Shown: positions 30,498-39,703, counted from the stretch's first letter. The stretch is 64,000 nt of DNA from Lachnospiraceae bacterium (GCA_021770345.1 JAETRD010000002.1:62001-126000), one strand, 5' to 3'. Notes: generated by a model not told the origin, from the sequence alone. Translations and numbers: made by a program.

Positions 30498-31946
30498 ATG
30501 ACGAAAATATTGTTTGCAGCCTCGGAGGCTGTACCTTTTATCAAAACCGGCGGGCTGGCGGATGTGGTCGGGTCGCTTCCGAAATATTTTGACAGGAAGA
30601 AATACGACGTGCGGATTATTCTGCCGAAATATCTCTGTATGGAGGAACGATGGAAGGGACAGCTTCGTTTTTTATGTCATTTTTATGTGAATCTCAGCTG
30701 GAGAAAGCAGTATGTGGGTATTTTTGAGGCAAAAATCGAAGATATTACCTACTATTTTGTAGACAATGAGTTTTATTTTGCGGGGGACAAGCCCTATAAC
30801 AATATCTATGAGGATGTGGAGAAGTTTGCCTATTTTTCGAAAGCGGTTCTTGAGGCACTTCCGTTTCTGGATTTCTGTCCGAATATCATCCACTGTCACG
30901 ACTGGCAGACCGGGCTGATACCGGTGTTTCTGCGCACGCTGTACGGGGGTGAAAATTACTATTCGGGGATCCGGACCATTTTTTCGATACACAATCTGAA
31001 ATTTCAGGGAAGATGGATGCTGCCTGCGGTGATGGACATTACCGGTCTGCCGAAGCAGGTGTTTACGGCGGATAAGCTGGAGTCCTACGGTGAGGCGAAC
31101 TATCTGAAAGGCGGTGTGGTCTATGCGGATGCCGTTACCACGGTGAGCAGGACGTATGCCCATGAGATCACGACGCCGGAGGGCGGCGAGGGTTTAGACG
31201 GGCTGATGCGGGCGCGCGCGCAGGTGCTGTTCGGCATTGTCAACGGCATTGACTACGAGGAGTATAACCCCAAAACAGACCCGTTTCTCGGCTCGCACTT
31301 TGATATCAAAAACTTTGCCGAAAAGAAACCGGCAAATAAAGCGGATTTTCAGAGGAAGCTTGGACTTCCGGTTGACGAATCGGTATTTCTGCTCGGAATG
31401 GTGTCGCGCATGACGGATCAGAAAGGATTTGATCTGATCTCCTATATCATGGACGAAATGCTGACCGGGGAACGGGTACAGTTTGTGGTGGCCGGGACGG
31501 GCGAGGAGCGCTACGAGAATATGTTCCGGTATTTTGCCGACAAGTATCCGGACAGGCTTGCGGTTCATATCGGATATTCCGAGGAGATTGCACACAAAAT
31601 ATACGGTTCGTGCGACGGATTTCTGATGCCGTCTCTGTTTGAACCGTGTGGATTGTCCCAGCTGATGAGCCTCAGATACGGCACGGTTCCGATCGTGCGT
31701 GAAACCGGCGGGCTGCGTGATACAGTGGAACCGTATAATGAGTATGAACAGACCGGATACGGGTTCTCGTTTGCGAATTACAATGCCCATGAAATGTTGG
31801 GGACAATCCGGTATGCATTAAAGGTGTACGGTCAGGACAGGAAGGCATGGCAGGATCTGATGAGGCGGGGCATGGAGCAGGATTATTCCTGGGAAGCTTC
31901 CGCGCGCTGTTATGAGAGCCTGTATGATCAGATGACGGCGTTGTAG
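30498..31946 (+). CDS. glgA: Glycogen synthase (ADP-glucose)
   Basis: 482-residue GT5 glycosyltransferase adding glucose from ADP-glucose to alpha-1,4-glucan. The nucleotide-sugar Lys is K16 in FIKTGGLADVVG; other family motifs are HCHDWQTGLIPVF, HNLKFQGR, VNGIDYEEYNP, GMVSRMTDQKGFDL and the acceptor-end PSLFEPCGLSQLMSLRYGT. ATG 30498 lies behind TATGGAGGG. No other glycogen genes are adjacent. Glycogen-like granulose storage accompanies sporulation in some Clostridia. Confidence 0.97.
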   Translation: MTKILFAASEAVPFIKTGGLADVVGSLPKYFDRKKYDVRIILPKYLCMEERWKGQLRFLCHFYVNLSWRKQYVGIFEAKIEDITYYFVDNEFYFAGDKPYNNIYEDVEKFAYFSKAVLEALPFLDFCPNIIHCHDWQTGLIPVFLRTLYGGENYYSGIRTIFSIHNLKFQGRWMLPAVMDITGLPKQVFTADKLESYGEANYLKGGVVYADAVTTVSRTYAHEITTPEGGEGLDGLMRARAQVLFGIVNGIDYEEYNPKTDPFLGSHFDIKNFAEKKPANKADFQRKLGLPVDESVFLLGMVSRMTDQKGFDLISYIMDEMLTGERVQFVVAGTGEERYENMFRYFADKYPDRLAVHIGYSEEIAHKIYGSCDGFLMPSLFEPCGLSQLMSLRYGTVPIVRETGGLRDTVEPYNEYEQTGYGFSFANYNAHEMLGTIRYALKVYGQDRKAWQDLMRRGMEQDYSWEASARCYESLYDQMTAL

Positions 31947-31959
31947 CAGGGGCACGGGC

Positions 31960-32853
31960 TTACAGTGTAAGCCTTGCCATATCCCGGGAGTAGTAGTAGA
32001 CGTGATCGGAGAGAACTTCTTCCTTTGACAGCTGGGAGAGATTGATATCCCGGACCATCTCGGAGAGTTCCTGACAGGAGGTATTCGGGGCGGCGGGGAT
32101 GATCAGAACTTCATGGACGCTGCTCGGAAGGATGTACAGATCGCAGGAGAGCCGGTCTGCAAAGCTTTTCAGAAGATTCTGATAGAGGATGCAGACGGAA
32201 CCGTTTTGATTGTACTGGTTGGAGAGGATATACATAGGACAGGAGTTCTCCTCATCCGGCAGGTCGACAAAATCGCCGTCTGCGGAAAACTCTTTTAGAA
32301 CATCCGTCATATTGCGGAATTCATAGTGCAGAAGCTGCGGCGTGTTTGCGAGTGCTAAGGCGTAGAGATCGTCGCGCGTGACGGACCAGAGGTGCAAATG
32401 CTGATTGTGTATAAGAATTGTGGCGCTGCCGGAAGGACCCGATTCCAGAAGGCAGCTGAATACGATCGCGAGATCCAGGAACCGGTAGTGCGGGACGTCG
32501 GCCAGCAGCATGCGGTTGCGCTCGTAATTGATCAGTTTATACACGATTCTGGATTTCACCTGGTCATAGTCGGTGAAGAAGGAGACATCGATTTTCCCGG
32601 AAGGACGGTTTTGCTGATAGACGGTCAGAATGTCGCGGATAATGTCCGTGAGAGAGCAGCCGTCCTCATATTGACTGTAATAATGGTTGAGGTAGATCGT
32701 GGGCGCAAGATTGTGCCGGGAAGAGAGAATCGTAAGTCCGTCATAGTGGGTGTCATTGTTTTTGACGATATCCTGAACGGATATGGTGTAGTCGGAACCG
32801 AGTGCGCTGCGGACGCCGGTTAAGATGTGCTGTATAAATTCCTGATAGGTCAT
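31960..32853 (-). CDS. DUF5688-like protein of unknown function
   Basis: 297-residue soluble protein opening MTYQEFIQHILTGVRSALG, with a D-x-x-x-x-N-x-x-x-YDGLTI stretch, YLNHYYSQYEDG near residue 55, and a VPHYRFLDLAIVFSCLLE segment. This layout matches the DUF5688 proteins common in Lachnospiraceae, whose function is unknown. AGGAGGATTT precedes the start. It is on the minus strand, convergent with glgA, with a promoter at 32927-32955. The name rests on recalled family features and was not checked. Confidence 0.65.
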   Translation of the reverse strand: MTYQEFIQHILTGVRSALGSDYTISVQDIVKNNDTHYDGLTILSSRHNLAPTIYLNHYYSQYEDGCSLTDIIRDILTVYQQNRPSGKIDVSFFTDYDQVKSRIVYKLINYERNRMLLADVPHYRFLDLAIVFSCLLESGPSGSATILIHNQHLHLWSVTRDDLYALALANTPQLLHYEFRNMTDVLKEFSADGDFVDLPDEENSCPMYILSNQYNQNGSVCILYQNLLKSFADRLSCDLYILPSSVHEVLIIPAAPNTSCQELSEMVRDINLSQLSKEEVLSDHVYYYSRDMARLTL

Positions 32854-32926
32854 AAATCCTCCTGACTGTAACACGGAGGAAAGATACTGCCTGTAACCTT
32901 GTACAAACGGGGAAGTCTGTGCATAC

Positions 32927-32955
32927 ACACTACCACATGTGTAAGAGGATTTCAA
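32927..32955 (-). promoter_or_regulatory. Promoter of the DUF5688-like gene
   Basis: On the minus strand TTGAAA, 17 bp, TAGTGT. Confidence 0.45.
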
Positions 32956-33017
32956 GAGGTTTTTTTCGGCAAAAAATCCCCGCATAAAAAATTTTTTAAA
33001 AATTTTGCAAAAAACAG

Positions 33018-33045
33018 TTGCTTTTTTTTGAATTTTAGTTATAAT
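33018..33045 (+). promoter_or_regulatory. tRNA-Thr promoter
   Basis: TTGCTT, 16 bp, TATAAT, about 27 bases before the tRNA. Confidence 0.65.
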
Positions 33046-33072
33046 AACCTAGTGTGATAGCAAATATAGCTT

Positions 33073-33145
<73 letters not shown>

Positions 33146-33185
33146 TTGCAGTATGGACATGTCTTTACTGCGGGAGGGAAAACTT

Positions 33186-33214
33186 TTGACATTTATGTCG
33201 GAAGTTTTTATTAA
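33186..33214 (+). promoter_or_regulatory. Promoter of the nucleoside uptake cluster
   Basis: TTGACA (33186-33191), 17 bp, TATTAA (33209-33214). The predicted start near 33221 falls on the first base pairs of the tandem hairpin repeat. Confidence 0.75.
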
Positions 33215-33292
33215 ACATAAGGACGGCTCGCGGAGCGTACTGTCCGTTGTTTTACATAAGGGCGGTTCGCAGGGCGTACGGCCCGTTGTTTT
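33215..33292 (+). repeat. Two 39-bp tandem hairpin repeats in the bmp leader
   Basis: Units 33215-33253 and 33254-33292 both begin ACATAAGG and end CCGTTGTTTT, differing at a few bases. Each folds on itself (GGAC with GTCC in unit 1; GGGC with GCCC in unit 2), and several differences are paired changes that keep the stem. They end about 20 bases before the start codon of the lipoprotein gene. Confidence 0.8.
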
Positions 33293-33312
33293 ATCAAAGG
33301 GAGGAAAACAAT

Positions 33313-34539
33313 ATGAAAAAGAAAGCAATCAGCTTACTTATGGTAGCTGCAATGTCGGCTACGATGCTTGCGGGATGCGGTTCCGACGGCGGTGACAAGC
33401 AGGACGCAGCGGCAGGCGCAGATGCGGCGGGTGCGGAAGACGCGGGCGCAGATGCGGCGGACGACGCAAACGCGGCAGGTGAGGATGTGACATCGACGGA
33501 GGAGGCTCCGGCAGACAATGCCGCGGCGGTTTCCGATATGAAGATTGCAATGATTACCGACTCCGGTGATATCACGGACGAGTCTTTCAATCAGATTACA
33601 TGGGAGACCTGTATCGCTTTCGGTGAGGACAAGGGTGTTGAGTATGAGTACTACAAACCGGCAGAGGATACCGACGAGGAGAGAATCAATGCCATCGACC
33701 TCGCGATTACCGAGGGCGCGACGGTGATCGTGATGCCGGGTTATTTATTCGGACCGGCGATTGCCGAGGAGCAGGCGCTCTATCCGGACGTTTCCTTTAT
33801 CGCGGTTGACGTGACCGAGGGAGATATCGTAAATCTTGCCGGTGAGGCGGCAAGCCTTGGAAGCAACGTATATATCTGTTCGTTCCAGGAAGAGCAGGCC
33901 GGTTATCTGGCAGGCTATGCGGCAGTCAAAGACGGCTTCACAAAACTTGGTTTCCTCGGCGGAATTGCAGTTCCCGCAGTAATCCGTTACGGATATGGAT
34001 ATGTGCAGGGCATCAACGATGCGGCGGAGGAGCTCGGCGTTGATGTGAGCGTGAAATATTACTACGGCGGACAGTTCTACGGCGACGATGCGATCACCGC
34101 GCGCATGGAGGGCTGGTACGCAGACGGGACAGAGGTTGTATTCGCCTGCGGCGGCGGTATCTATACATCCGCAGTTGACGCGGCAAAAGAGCATGACGGC
34201 AAGGTGATCGGTGTTGACGTTGACCAGCGTCCGATTATCGGCGAGAGCTGTGTGACCTCCGCAATGAAGGGTCTCCACTCCGCAGTGTACGCTGCACTGG
34301 ATGCTTACGCTACCGGAAACTGGGCATCCATCGGTGGCAAGTCCGAGACACTCGGCCTTGCAGGCGGCGATTATCTTGGTCTTCCGACTGAGGGAGAGTC
34401 CTGGGGCTTTAGCACCTTTACGGTGGACGAGTACAATACGGTTCTTGCGGGAATCAAGGACGGTTCCGTTACGGTTTCCAACGACATTGAGAATCAGCCG
34501 ACGGTTGGCGCTCATGTGACAGTGGATTACGTTGAGTAA
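33313..34539 (+). CDS. BMP family nucleoside-binding lipoprotein
   Basis: 408-residue substrate-binding lipoprotein. The signal peptide ends in the lipobox LAGC (Cys near residue 23), followed by an Ala/Asp-rich low-complexity linker (about 28-75) and a BMP/Med domain: MKIAMITDSGDITDESFNQ, VIVMPGYLFGPAI, AGYLAGYAAVKDG, LGFLGGIAVPAV and VGVDVDQ-type end (here VIGVDVDQRP). GGGAGGAAAACAAT precedes ATG 33313. The neighbouring ATPase and permeases match the YufNOPQ/NupNOPQ guanosine transport type, so nucleoside uptake is likely. Confidence 0.94.
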   Translation: MKKKAISLLMVAAMSATMLAGCGSDGGDKQDAAAGADAAGAEDAGADAADDANAAGEDVTSTEEAPADNAAAVSDMKIAMITDSGDITDESFNQITWETCIAFGEDKGVEYEYYKPAEDTDEERINAIDLAITEGATVIVMPGYLFGPAIAEEQALYPDVSFIAVDVTEGDIVNLAGEAASLGSNVYICSFQEEQAGYLAGYAAVKDGFTKLGFLGGIAVPAVIRYGYGYVQGINDAAEELGVDVSVKYYYGGQFYGDDAITARMEGWYADGTEVVFACGGGIYTSAVDAAKEHDGKVIGVDVDQRPIIGESCVTSAMKGLHSAVYAALDAYATGNWASIGGKSETLGLAGGDYLGLPTEGESWGFSTFTVDEYNTVLAGIKDGSVTVSNDIENQPTVGAHVTVDYVE

Positions 34540-34550
34540 TTGAGTGATTG

Positions 34551-34590
34551 AAAAGGGGAAGGGAAAAATAATTTCTCTTCCCCTTTTTTT
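34551..34590 (+). terminator. Terminator after the BMP lipoprotein gene
   Basis: AAAAGGGGAAG pairs with CTTCCCCTTTT and runs into T7. It likely makes the binding protein transcript more abundant than the downstream transporter genes. Confidence 0.85.
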
Positions 34591-34647
34591 CATGTCCGGA
34601 AGATGTTATACTATTCTATATCAAAGGAACGAAGAGGATAGACGTCT

Positions 34648-36189
34648 ATGGAAAATGAGTACATTATTGAGATGCTAAACATCACAAAAGAGTTTCCGGG
34701 AATCAGGGCGAATGACAATATCACCTTACAGTTGAGAAAAGGTGAAATTCATGCGCTTCTCGGCGAGAACGGCGCAGGCAAATCGACGCTTATGAGCATT
34801 TTGTTCGGTTTGTATCAGCCGACTTCGGGAACCATTAAGAAAAACGGCAAAGAGGTACACATCAACACACCGAATGATGCGAACGATCTGAATATCGGAA
34901 TGGTTCATCAGCATTTCAAACTGGTGGAATGCTTTTCCGTGCTGGATAATATCATTCTCGGTGTAGAGCCGACAAAGGGGCTTTTTCTCGAGAAGGAAGG
35001 CGCACGGACGAAGGTACTCGAGCTGAGTGAAAAGTACGGACTTAAGGTGGAGCCGGACGCATTGATATCCGATATCACAGTCGGAATGCAGCAGCGTACC
35101 GAGATCCTTAAGATGCTCTACCGCGACAATGAGGTGCTGATTTTCGACGAGCCGACCGCGGTTCTGACCCCTCAGGAAATTGAGGAGTTGATGAAGATCA
35201 TGAAGAATCTTGCCAGAGAGGGCAAGTCCATCCTGTTTATCACCCACAAGCTGAACGAGATTATGGAGGTGGCGGACCGTTGTACGATTCTGCGGAAAGG
35301 GAAATACATCGGAACCGTGAATATTGCGGAGACCACGAAGGAAGAGCTCTCTAAGATGATGGTCGGCAGGGATGTCAGCTTTTCGGTCGATAAGAAGCCG
35401 GCAGAGCCGAAAGAGACGGTGCTTAAGATTTCGCATATGACGGTGCCGAGCAAGGCGCATGACAACAATGCAGTGAAAGATGTCTCCTTCAACGTCAGAG
35501 CGGGCGAGATCGTCTGCATCGCAGGGATTGACGGGAACGGGCAGACCGAATTTGTGCAGGGGCTTACGGGACTTGAGAAGATAAGCGGGGGAACGGTTTC
35601 CTTCCTCGGTCAGGATATCACAAAGGCTTCCATTCGGGAAAAGTCGAAGATGGGTATGAGCCATATCCCGGAGGACCGCCACAAGCACGGCCTTGTGCTC
35701 GATTATACATTGGAGCAGAATATGGTTCTGCAGAGATACTGGCAGCCGGAATTCCAGCAGGGAGGCTTTATCCGGTCAAAGGCCGTGCGCGAATATGCGT
35801 CGAAGCTGATTGAGCAGTACGATGTGCGCAGCGGGCAGGGAACGGCCACGATTGTCAGAAGCATGTCCGGAGGTAATCAGCAGAAAGCGATTATAGCCCG
35901 GGAGATTGACAAGAATCCGGAGCTTCTGGTGGCGGTTCAGCCGACAAGAGGACTCGATGTGGGGGCGATTGAGTATATTCACAGCCAGCTGGTTGCGCAG
36001 CGCGATAAGGGAAAGGCGGTGCTGCTCGTCTCGCTGGAGCTCGACGAGGTGATGGACGTCTCGGACCGAATCCTGGTCATGTATGAGGGAGAGATTGTCG
36101 CACAGCTGAATCCGAAGGAAATCACCGTGGAAGAATTGGGATTATATATGGCCGGGGCAAAACGGGACAAGGTTCCGGAAGAGGTCTAG
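34648..36189 (+). CDS. Nucleoside ABC transporter ATP-binding protein
   Basis: 513-residue double-ABC protein. The first domain has Walker A GENGAGKST, Q-loop HQHFKLVECFSV, signature DITVGMQQRTEILKML and Walker B VLIFDEPTAVLTPQE. The second has an altered P-loop GIDGNGQTE and signature SMSGGNQQKAIIARE. This arrangement is that of sugar/nucleoside importers (RbsA/YufO type). It follows the lipoprotein terminator after 60 bp and precedes two permeases. Its stop TAG is the first three bases of palindromic repeat copy B. Confidence 0.96.
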   Translation: MENEYIIEMLNITKEFPGIRANDNITLQLRKGEIHALLGENGAGKSTLMSILFGLYQPTSGTIKKNGKEVHINTPNDANDLNIGMVHQHFKLVECFSVLDNIILGVEPTKGLFLEKEGARTKVLELSEKYGLKVEPDALISDITVGMQQRTEILKMLYRDNEVLIFDEPTAVLTPQEIEELMKIMKNLAREGKSILFITHKLNEIMEVADRCTILRKGKYIGTVNIAETTKEELSKMMVGRDVSFSVDKKPAEPKETVLKISHMTVPSKAHDNNAVKDVSFNVRAGEIVCIAGIDGNGQTEFVQGLTGLEKISGGTVSFLGQDITKASIREKSKMGMSHIPEDRHKHGLVLDYTLEQNMVLQRYWQPEFQQGGFIRSKAVREYASKLIEQYDVRSGQGTATIVRSMSGGNQQKAIIAREIDKNPELLVAVQPTRGLDVGAIEYIHSQLVAQRDKGKAVLLVSLELDEVMDVSDRILVMYEGEIVAQLNPKEITVEELGLYMAGAKRDKVPEEV

Positions 36190-36236
36190 TGTAGTGACAT
36201 GTTCATTTAGCGAAATATGAACAGGTCGCTACACTA
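36187..36236. repeat. Palindromic repeat, copy B (starts at ABC ATPase stop)
   Basis: Two 20-base arms (36187-36206 and 36217-36236) pair at 18 positions around TTAGCGAAAT. The outer TAGTGTAG/CTACACTA and inner TGTTCAT/ATGAACA stems are perfect. It shares the TGAC-TGTTC ... ATTT-GCGAAAT ... AACAGGTC pattern with copy A at 10971. Confidence 0.85.
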
Positions 36237-36272
36237 GGCTGCAGAGTAGAATGATAGAAAGGAAATAGAAAA

Positions 36273-37367
36273 ATGAGTGAAAAGACGAAAGATGTCCTTC
36301 TGTCCATTGTGGCCTCTCTCCTGTGTATTGTGATCGGACTTCTGGTGGGACTTATTATTTTGTATTGCATCAATGCAGAGAATGCGCTTGACGGTTTTAC
36401 AAGGATTATCAAAGGCGGCTTTTATCTGAAGCCAAAGGGAATCGGCAGTGAGATCGCGCAGTCCGCACCGCTGATCATGACGGGACTTTCGGTGGCGTTT
36501 GCCTTTCGGACAGGCCTCTTTAATATCGGTGCGGCGGGGCAGTACACCGTGGGAGTGTTCGGAGCGCTCTATTTTGCACTGATCCTTCATATGCCGTGGT
36601 ATGTGTGCCTTCTTGCAGCGATGGTGTGCGGAGCGATCTGGGGGGCTGTGCCCGGTATCTTTAAGGCGTACTTTAATGTAAACGAGGTAATCACCTCGAT
36701 CATGTTTAACTGGATCGGACTGTATCTCGTGAACGAGCTGATGTACAGTACGGTAAAGGGCATGTATGACCAGAAGACAACCCGTACCTACAAGATCAGT
36801 TCCGTGTCACCGGGGTCGCTGATTCCCGATTGCGGAATGAACGCGGTGTTTAAGACAAGCTCGACGACGATCGCGATTTTTATCGCAATCGCGCTTGCGG
36901 TTCTCATGTACGTCATACTGAATAAGACGACGTTTGGGTATGAGTTAAAGGCATGCGGTTTCAATAAAGACGCGGCAAAATATGCCGGCATCAACGACAG
37001 GAGGAATATTGTGCTCTCGATGATGATCTCCGGGGCGCTTGCGGGAGTCGGAGCGGGGCTTTACTATCTCTCCGGAGGTGCGGAGTGGAATCCGCAGGTG
37101 GCGACGGCACTGCCCGCCATCGGTTTTAACGGAATTCCGGTGGCGCTTCTGGCGATGAGCAATCCGCTCGGCGTGGTGTTTGCAGCTGTCTTTGTCGCGC
37201 ATATTTCGGTCGGCGGCGCATACCTTCCCACGAAATATTTTCAGCCGGAAATTGCGGATCTGATTGTGGCCGTTATCATTTATCTGTGTGCGTTTGTAGC
37301 GCTCTTTAAAGGTGTGGTTGCGGGAGTGCTCGGCAGGAAAAAAGCGGGGAAGGGGGATGCAAAATAA
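36273..37367 (+). CDS. Nucleoside ABC transporter permease 1
   Basis: 364-residue integral membrane protein of the BPD_transp_2 family with about nine or ten membrane segments. Typical pieces: SAPLIMTGLSVAFAFRTGLFNIGAAGQYTVG, PGIFKAYFNVNEVITSIMFNWIG, and ELKACGFNKDAAKYAGIN, the cytoplasmic loop that contacts the ATPase. GAAAGGAAA precedes ATG 36273. It overlaps the second permease by one base. Confidence 0.94.
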   Translation: MSEKTKDVLLSIVASLLCIVIGLLVGLIILYCINAENALDGFTRIIKGGFYLKPKGIGSEIAQSAPLIMTGLSVAFAFRTGLFNIGAAGQYTVGVFGALYFALILHMPWYVCLLAAMVCGAIWGAVPGIFKAYFNVNEVITSIMFNWIGLYLVNELMYSTVKGMYDQKTTRTYKISSVSPGSLIPDCGMNAVFKTSSTTIAIFIAIALAVLMYVILNKTTFGYELKACGFNKDAAKYAGINDRRNIVLSMMISGALAGVGAGLYYLSGGAEWNPQVATALPAIGFNGIPVALLAMSNPLGVVFAAVFVAHISVGGAYLPTKYFQPEIADLIVAVIIYLCAFVALFKGVVAGVLGRKKAGKGDAK

Positions 37368-38302
37368 TGTTTTTACTGATTAAATTTACATTGCTCTATG
37401 CGGTGGTTCTGATGTTGGTAGCCCTCGGCGGTATGTTTTCCGAGCGGAGCGGCGTGATCAATATTGCGCTGGAGGGAATTATGGCGATCGGCGGCCTTGC
37501 GGGCGTGTTCGTCCTGGCGCTGGGCGGGAACCTTCCGGCTGCGGTGCTGGTGCCGGTATCGATTTTAGCGAGCGCAGTTGCCGGAATCGTTTACTCGCTG
37601 CTGCTCGGATTCTCTGCGATCACGCTGAAGGCGGATCAGACGATCGGCGGAACTGCACTCAACATGTTAGCGACGGCGGTGGCGATCGTCATGGTAAAAG
37701 CGTTCAACAATGCGTCGGAGGCCGGAAACGGGGCGGCGTCGGCAAAGCTTGTCTACAGCAACGAAGCGTTTATCTATAAGATCGGGCCGTTTACGATCAA
37801 TATTTTCCTGATTATCGGGATTGTCATTCTGATTGTCAGCTATCTGTTTTTGTTTAAGACAAAGTGGGGGCTTCGTTTGCGGTCCTGCGGGGAGCATCCG
37901 CAGGCTGCGGATTCCGTCGGTATCAACGTCTATCAGTGGCGCTATATCGGAGTGATGATTTCGGGGGCGCTCGGCGGCATCGGAGGCTTTGCCTACATTG
38001 TTCCGTCGGTCACGACATGGAACTTTGAGGTCGGAGTGGCGGGAGCCGGTTTCCTTGCCCTCGCGGTTATGATTTTCGGACAGTGGAAGCCGTTTAACAT
38101 TGCGGGAGCGGCGGTTTTCTTTGCAGTGTTCCGCTCGCTGGCGAATATTGCGGACTCCACGGTGCTGTCGAATCTCGGATTGTCCAAGAACATTTACAGC
38201 ATGATGCCGTTTATCGCATCGATGATTATTCTGGCGTTTACGTCAAAGAATTCCCGGGCGCCCAAAGCCGAGGGAATCCCGTACGATAAGGGACAACGCT
38301 AA
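37367..38302 (+). CDS. Nucleoside ABC transporter permease 2
   Basis: 311-residue second permease of the same family (YufQ/NupQ type) with about eight membrane segments. It contains GGMFSERSGVINIALEGIMAIGG, ITLKADQTIGGTALNMLATAVAI and LRLRSCGEHPQAADSVGIN, equivalent to the ATPase-contact loop of its partner. The start overlaps the preceding stop (TAATG), which implies coupled translation. A hairpin cluster separates it from deoC. Confidence 0.94.
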   Translation: MFLLIKFTLLYAVVLMLVALGGMFSERSGVINIALEGIMAIGGLAGVFVLALGGNLPAAVLVPVSILASAVAGIVYSLLLGFSAITLKADQTIGGTALNMLATAVAIVMVKAFNNASEAGNGAASAKLVYSNEAFIYKIGPFTINIFLIIGIVILIVSYLFLFKTKWGLRLRSCGEHPQAADSVGINVYQWRYIGVMISGALGGIGGFAYIVPSVTTWNFEVGVAGAGFLALAVMIFGQWKPFNIAGAAVFFAVFRSLANIADSTVLSNLGLSKNIYSMMPFIASMIILAFTSKNSRAPKAEGIPYDKGQR

Positions 38303-38306
38303 AATA

Positions 38307-38395
38307 GAATGGAGTTTTTCGTAGAAAAACTCCATTCATTAGAAGAACGCAAAAACAGCGTTCTTCCCCATGCGATAGAATGCGAAACCAGCATT
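38307..38395. repeat. Array of three consecutive hairpins before deoC
   Basis: A perfect 14-bp stem with a GTA loop (38307-38337, GAATGGAGTTTTTC with its complement), then GAAGAACGC-AAAAACA-GCGTTCTTC (38342-38366), then AATGC-GAAACCA-GCATT (38379-38395). No T-run follows, so readthrough to deoC is possible. Confidence 0.75.
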
Positions 38396-38422
38396 TCATT
38401 ATAAATATAGATGGAGGTTTTT

Positions 38423-39067
38423 ATGATTGACACGAAGTATTTTGACCATACGATTTTGAAGGCGGAGGCAACGGAGGCGCAGGTTGCAAAGATCTGCGAG
38501 GAGGCGCTCGCGAATCATTTTGCGTCCGTGTGTGTGAACCAGTATTATACGAAGTTTGTGGCGGAGAAACTCGCGGGCTCCGATGTGGATGTCTGCACGG
38601 TTGTCGGGTTTCCGCTTGGCATGTCGGACACCAGAGTAAAGGCTTTTGAGACGAAGGCTGCGATTGAGGACGGCGCGACCGAGGTGGATATGGTGATCAA
38701 TGTCGGCGCGTTAAAGGACGGGAAGGATGAGTACATCTTAAACGAGATCCGCACCTTAAAGGAGGTCTGCGGCAGCAGGGCCGTGCTCAAGGTGATTATC
38801 GAGACCTGTCTTTTGACCGGGGAGGAGAAGGTGAAGGCATGCGAGCTCTCTAAGGAAGCCGGAGCCGATTTTGTCAAGACATCCACCGGATTTTCGACCG
38901 GCGGGGCGAAAGCGGAGGACGTGGCCCTAATGCGGAAGACGGTTGGGGATGCGATGGGAGTCAAGGCTTCCGGCGGCATCCACACGGCGGAGGAAGCGCA
39001 GGCGATGCTTGACGCCGGGGCAAACCGTCTCGGAACGAGCGCAACGCTTGCGATTATCGGAAAATAA
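38423..39067 (+). CDS. deoC: Deoxyribose-phosphate aldolase
   Basis: 214-residue class I aldolase splitting 2-deoxyribose 5-phosphate into glyceraldehyde 3-phosphate and acetaldehyde. Schiff-base Lys is in [19 protein letters not shown]; the second active-site Lys is in [13 protein letters not shown] 38423 follows ATGGAGG; the ATG inside that site (38411) is not needed. Its place after the nucleoside importer fits use of deoxyribonucleosides as carbon source. Confidence 0.96.
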   Translation: MIDTKYFDHTILKAEATEAQVAKICEEALANHFASVCVNQYYTKFVAEKLAGSDVDVCTVVGFPLGMSDTRVKAFETKAAIEDGATEVDMVINVGALKDGKDEYILNEIRTLKEVCGSRAVLKVIIETCLLTGEEKVKACELSKEAGADFVKTSTGFSTGGAKAEDVALMRKTVGDAMGVKASGGIHTAEEAQAMLDAGANRLGTSATLAIIGK

Positions 39068-39082
39068 GAACCGGAGGCACGA

Positions 39083-39703
39083 ATGAACACAATTTTAATC
39101 GGAATTGCGGGAGGAACCGGGAGTGGGAAGACCACCCTTGCGGATAAAGTCGTGGACAGTTTCGGCAGTGACGAGGTGAGTATTCTGCGCCATGACAGCT
39201 ACTATAAAAGACATGACAATATGACTTATGAGGAGAGGAGCCTGCTGAATTACGATCATCCGGACGCGTTTGACACGGAGCTTTTATGCGCGCATATCCG
39301 GACGCTAAAGGAAGGAAAGCCGATCCGGATGCCGGTGTACGATTATACCGTTCATAATCGTTCGGATCGGACCGTGCAGGTGAATCCGGCGCCGGTGATC
39401 GTTCTGGAGGGGATTTTGATTTTTGCGGAGGCGGGGCTCTGTGACCTGATGGATATCAAGGTGTTTGTGGACACGGATGCGGATGTGCGGATTCTCCGGA
39501 GGATTGTCAGGGATGTCAAAGACCGCGGCCGTTCGCTCGACAGTGTCATCAGCCAGTATCTGACCACGGTAAAACCGATGCACGAGCAGTTTGTCGAGCC
39601 GAGCAAGCGGCGGGCCGATATCATTATCCCGGAAGGCGGAGAGAATGTGGTGGCGCTTGATATGCTGATTCAGCGGGTGCGAAAGCATCTGAACGGAAAT
39701 TAA
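39083..39703 (+). CDS. udk: Uridine kinase
   Basis: 206-residue kinase phosphorylating uridine and cytidine to UMP and CMP. P-loop GGTGSGKTTLADK, then HDSYYKRHDNMTYEERSLLNYDHPDAFD, a Lid-like RRIVRDVKDRGRSLDSVISQY and the KPMHEQFVEPSKRRADIIIPEGG motif. It begins 15 bases after deoC, giving the cluster a salvage branch beside the degradative one. Confidence 0.95.
   Translation: MNTILIGIAGGTGSGKTTLADKVVDSFGSDEVSILRHDSYYKRHDNMTYEERSLLNYDHPDAFDTELLCAHIRTLKEGKPIRMPVYDYTVHNRSDRTVQVNPAPVIVLEGILIFAEAGLCDLMDIKVFVDTDADVRILRRIVRDVKDRGRSLDSVISQYLTTVKPMHEQFVEPSKRRADIIIPEGGENVVALDMLIQRVRKHLNGN

Noticed and set aside
33146-33312. Purine riboswitch upstream of the nucleoside transporter
   Set aside because: The three-way-junction core bases of guanine/adenine riboswitches are absent; only the tandem hairpins are present.
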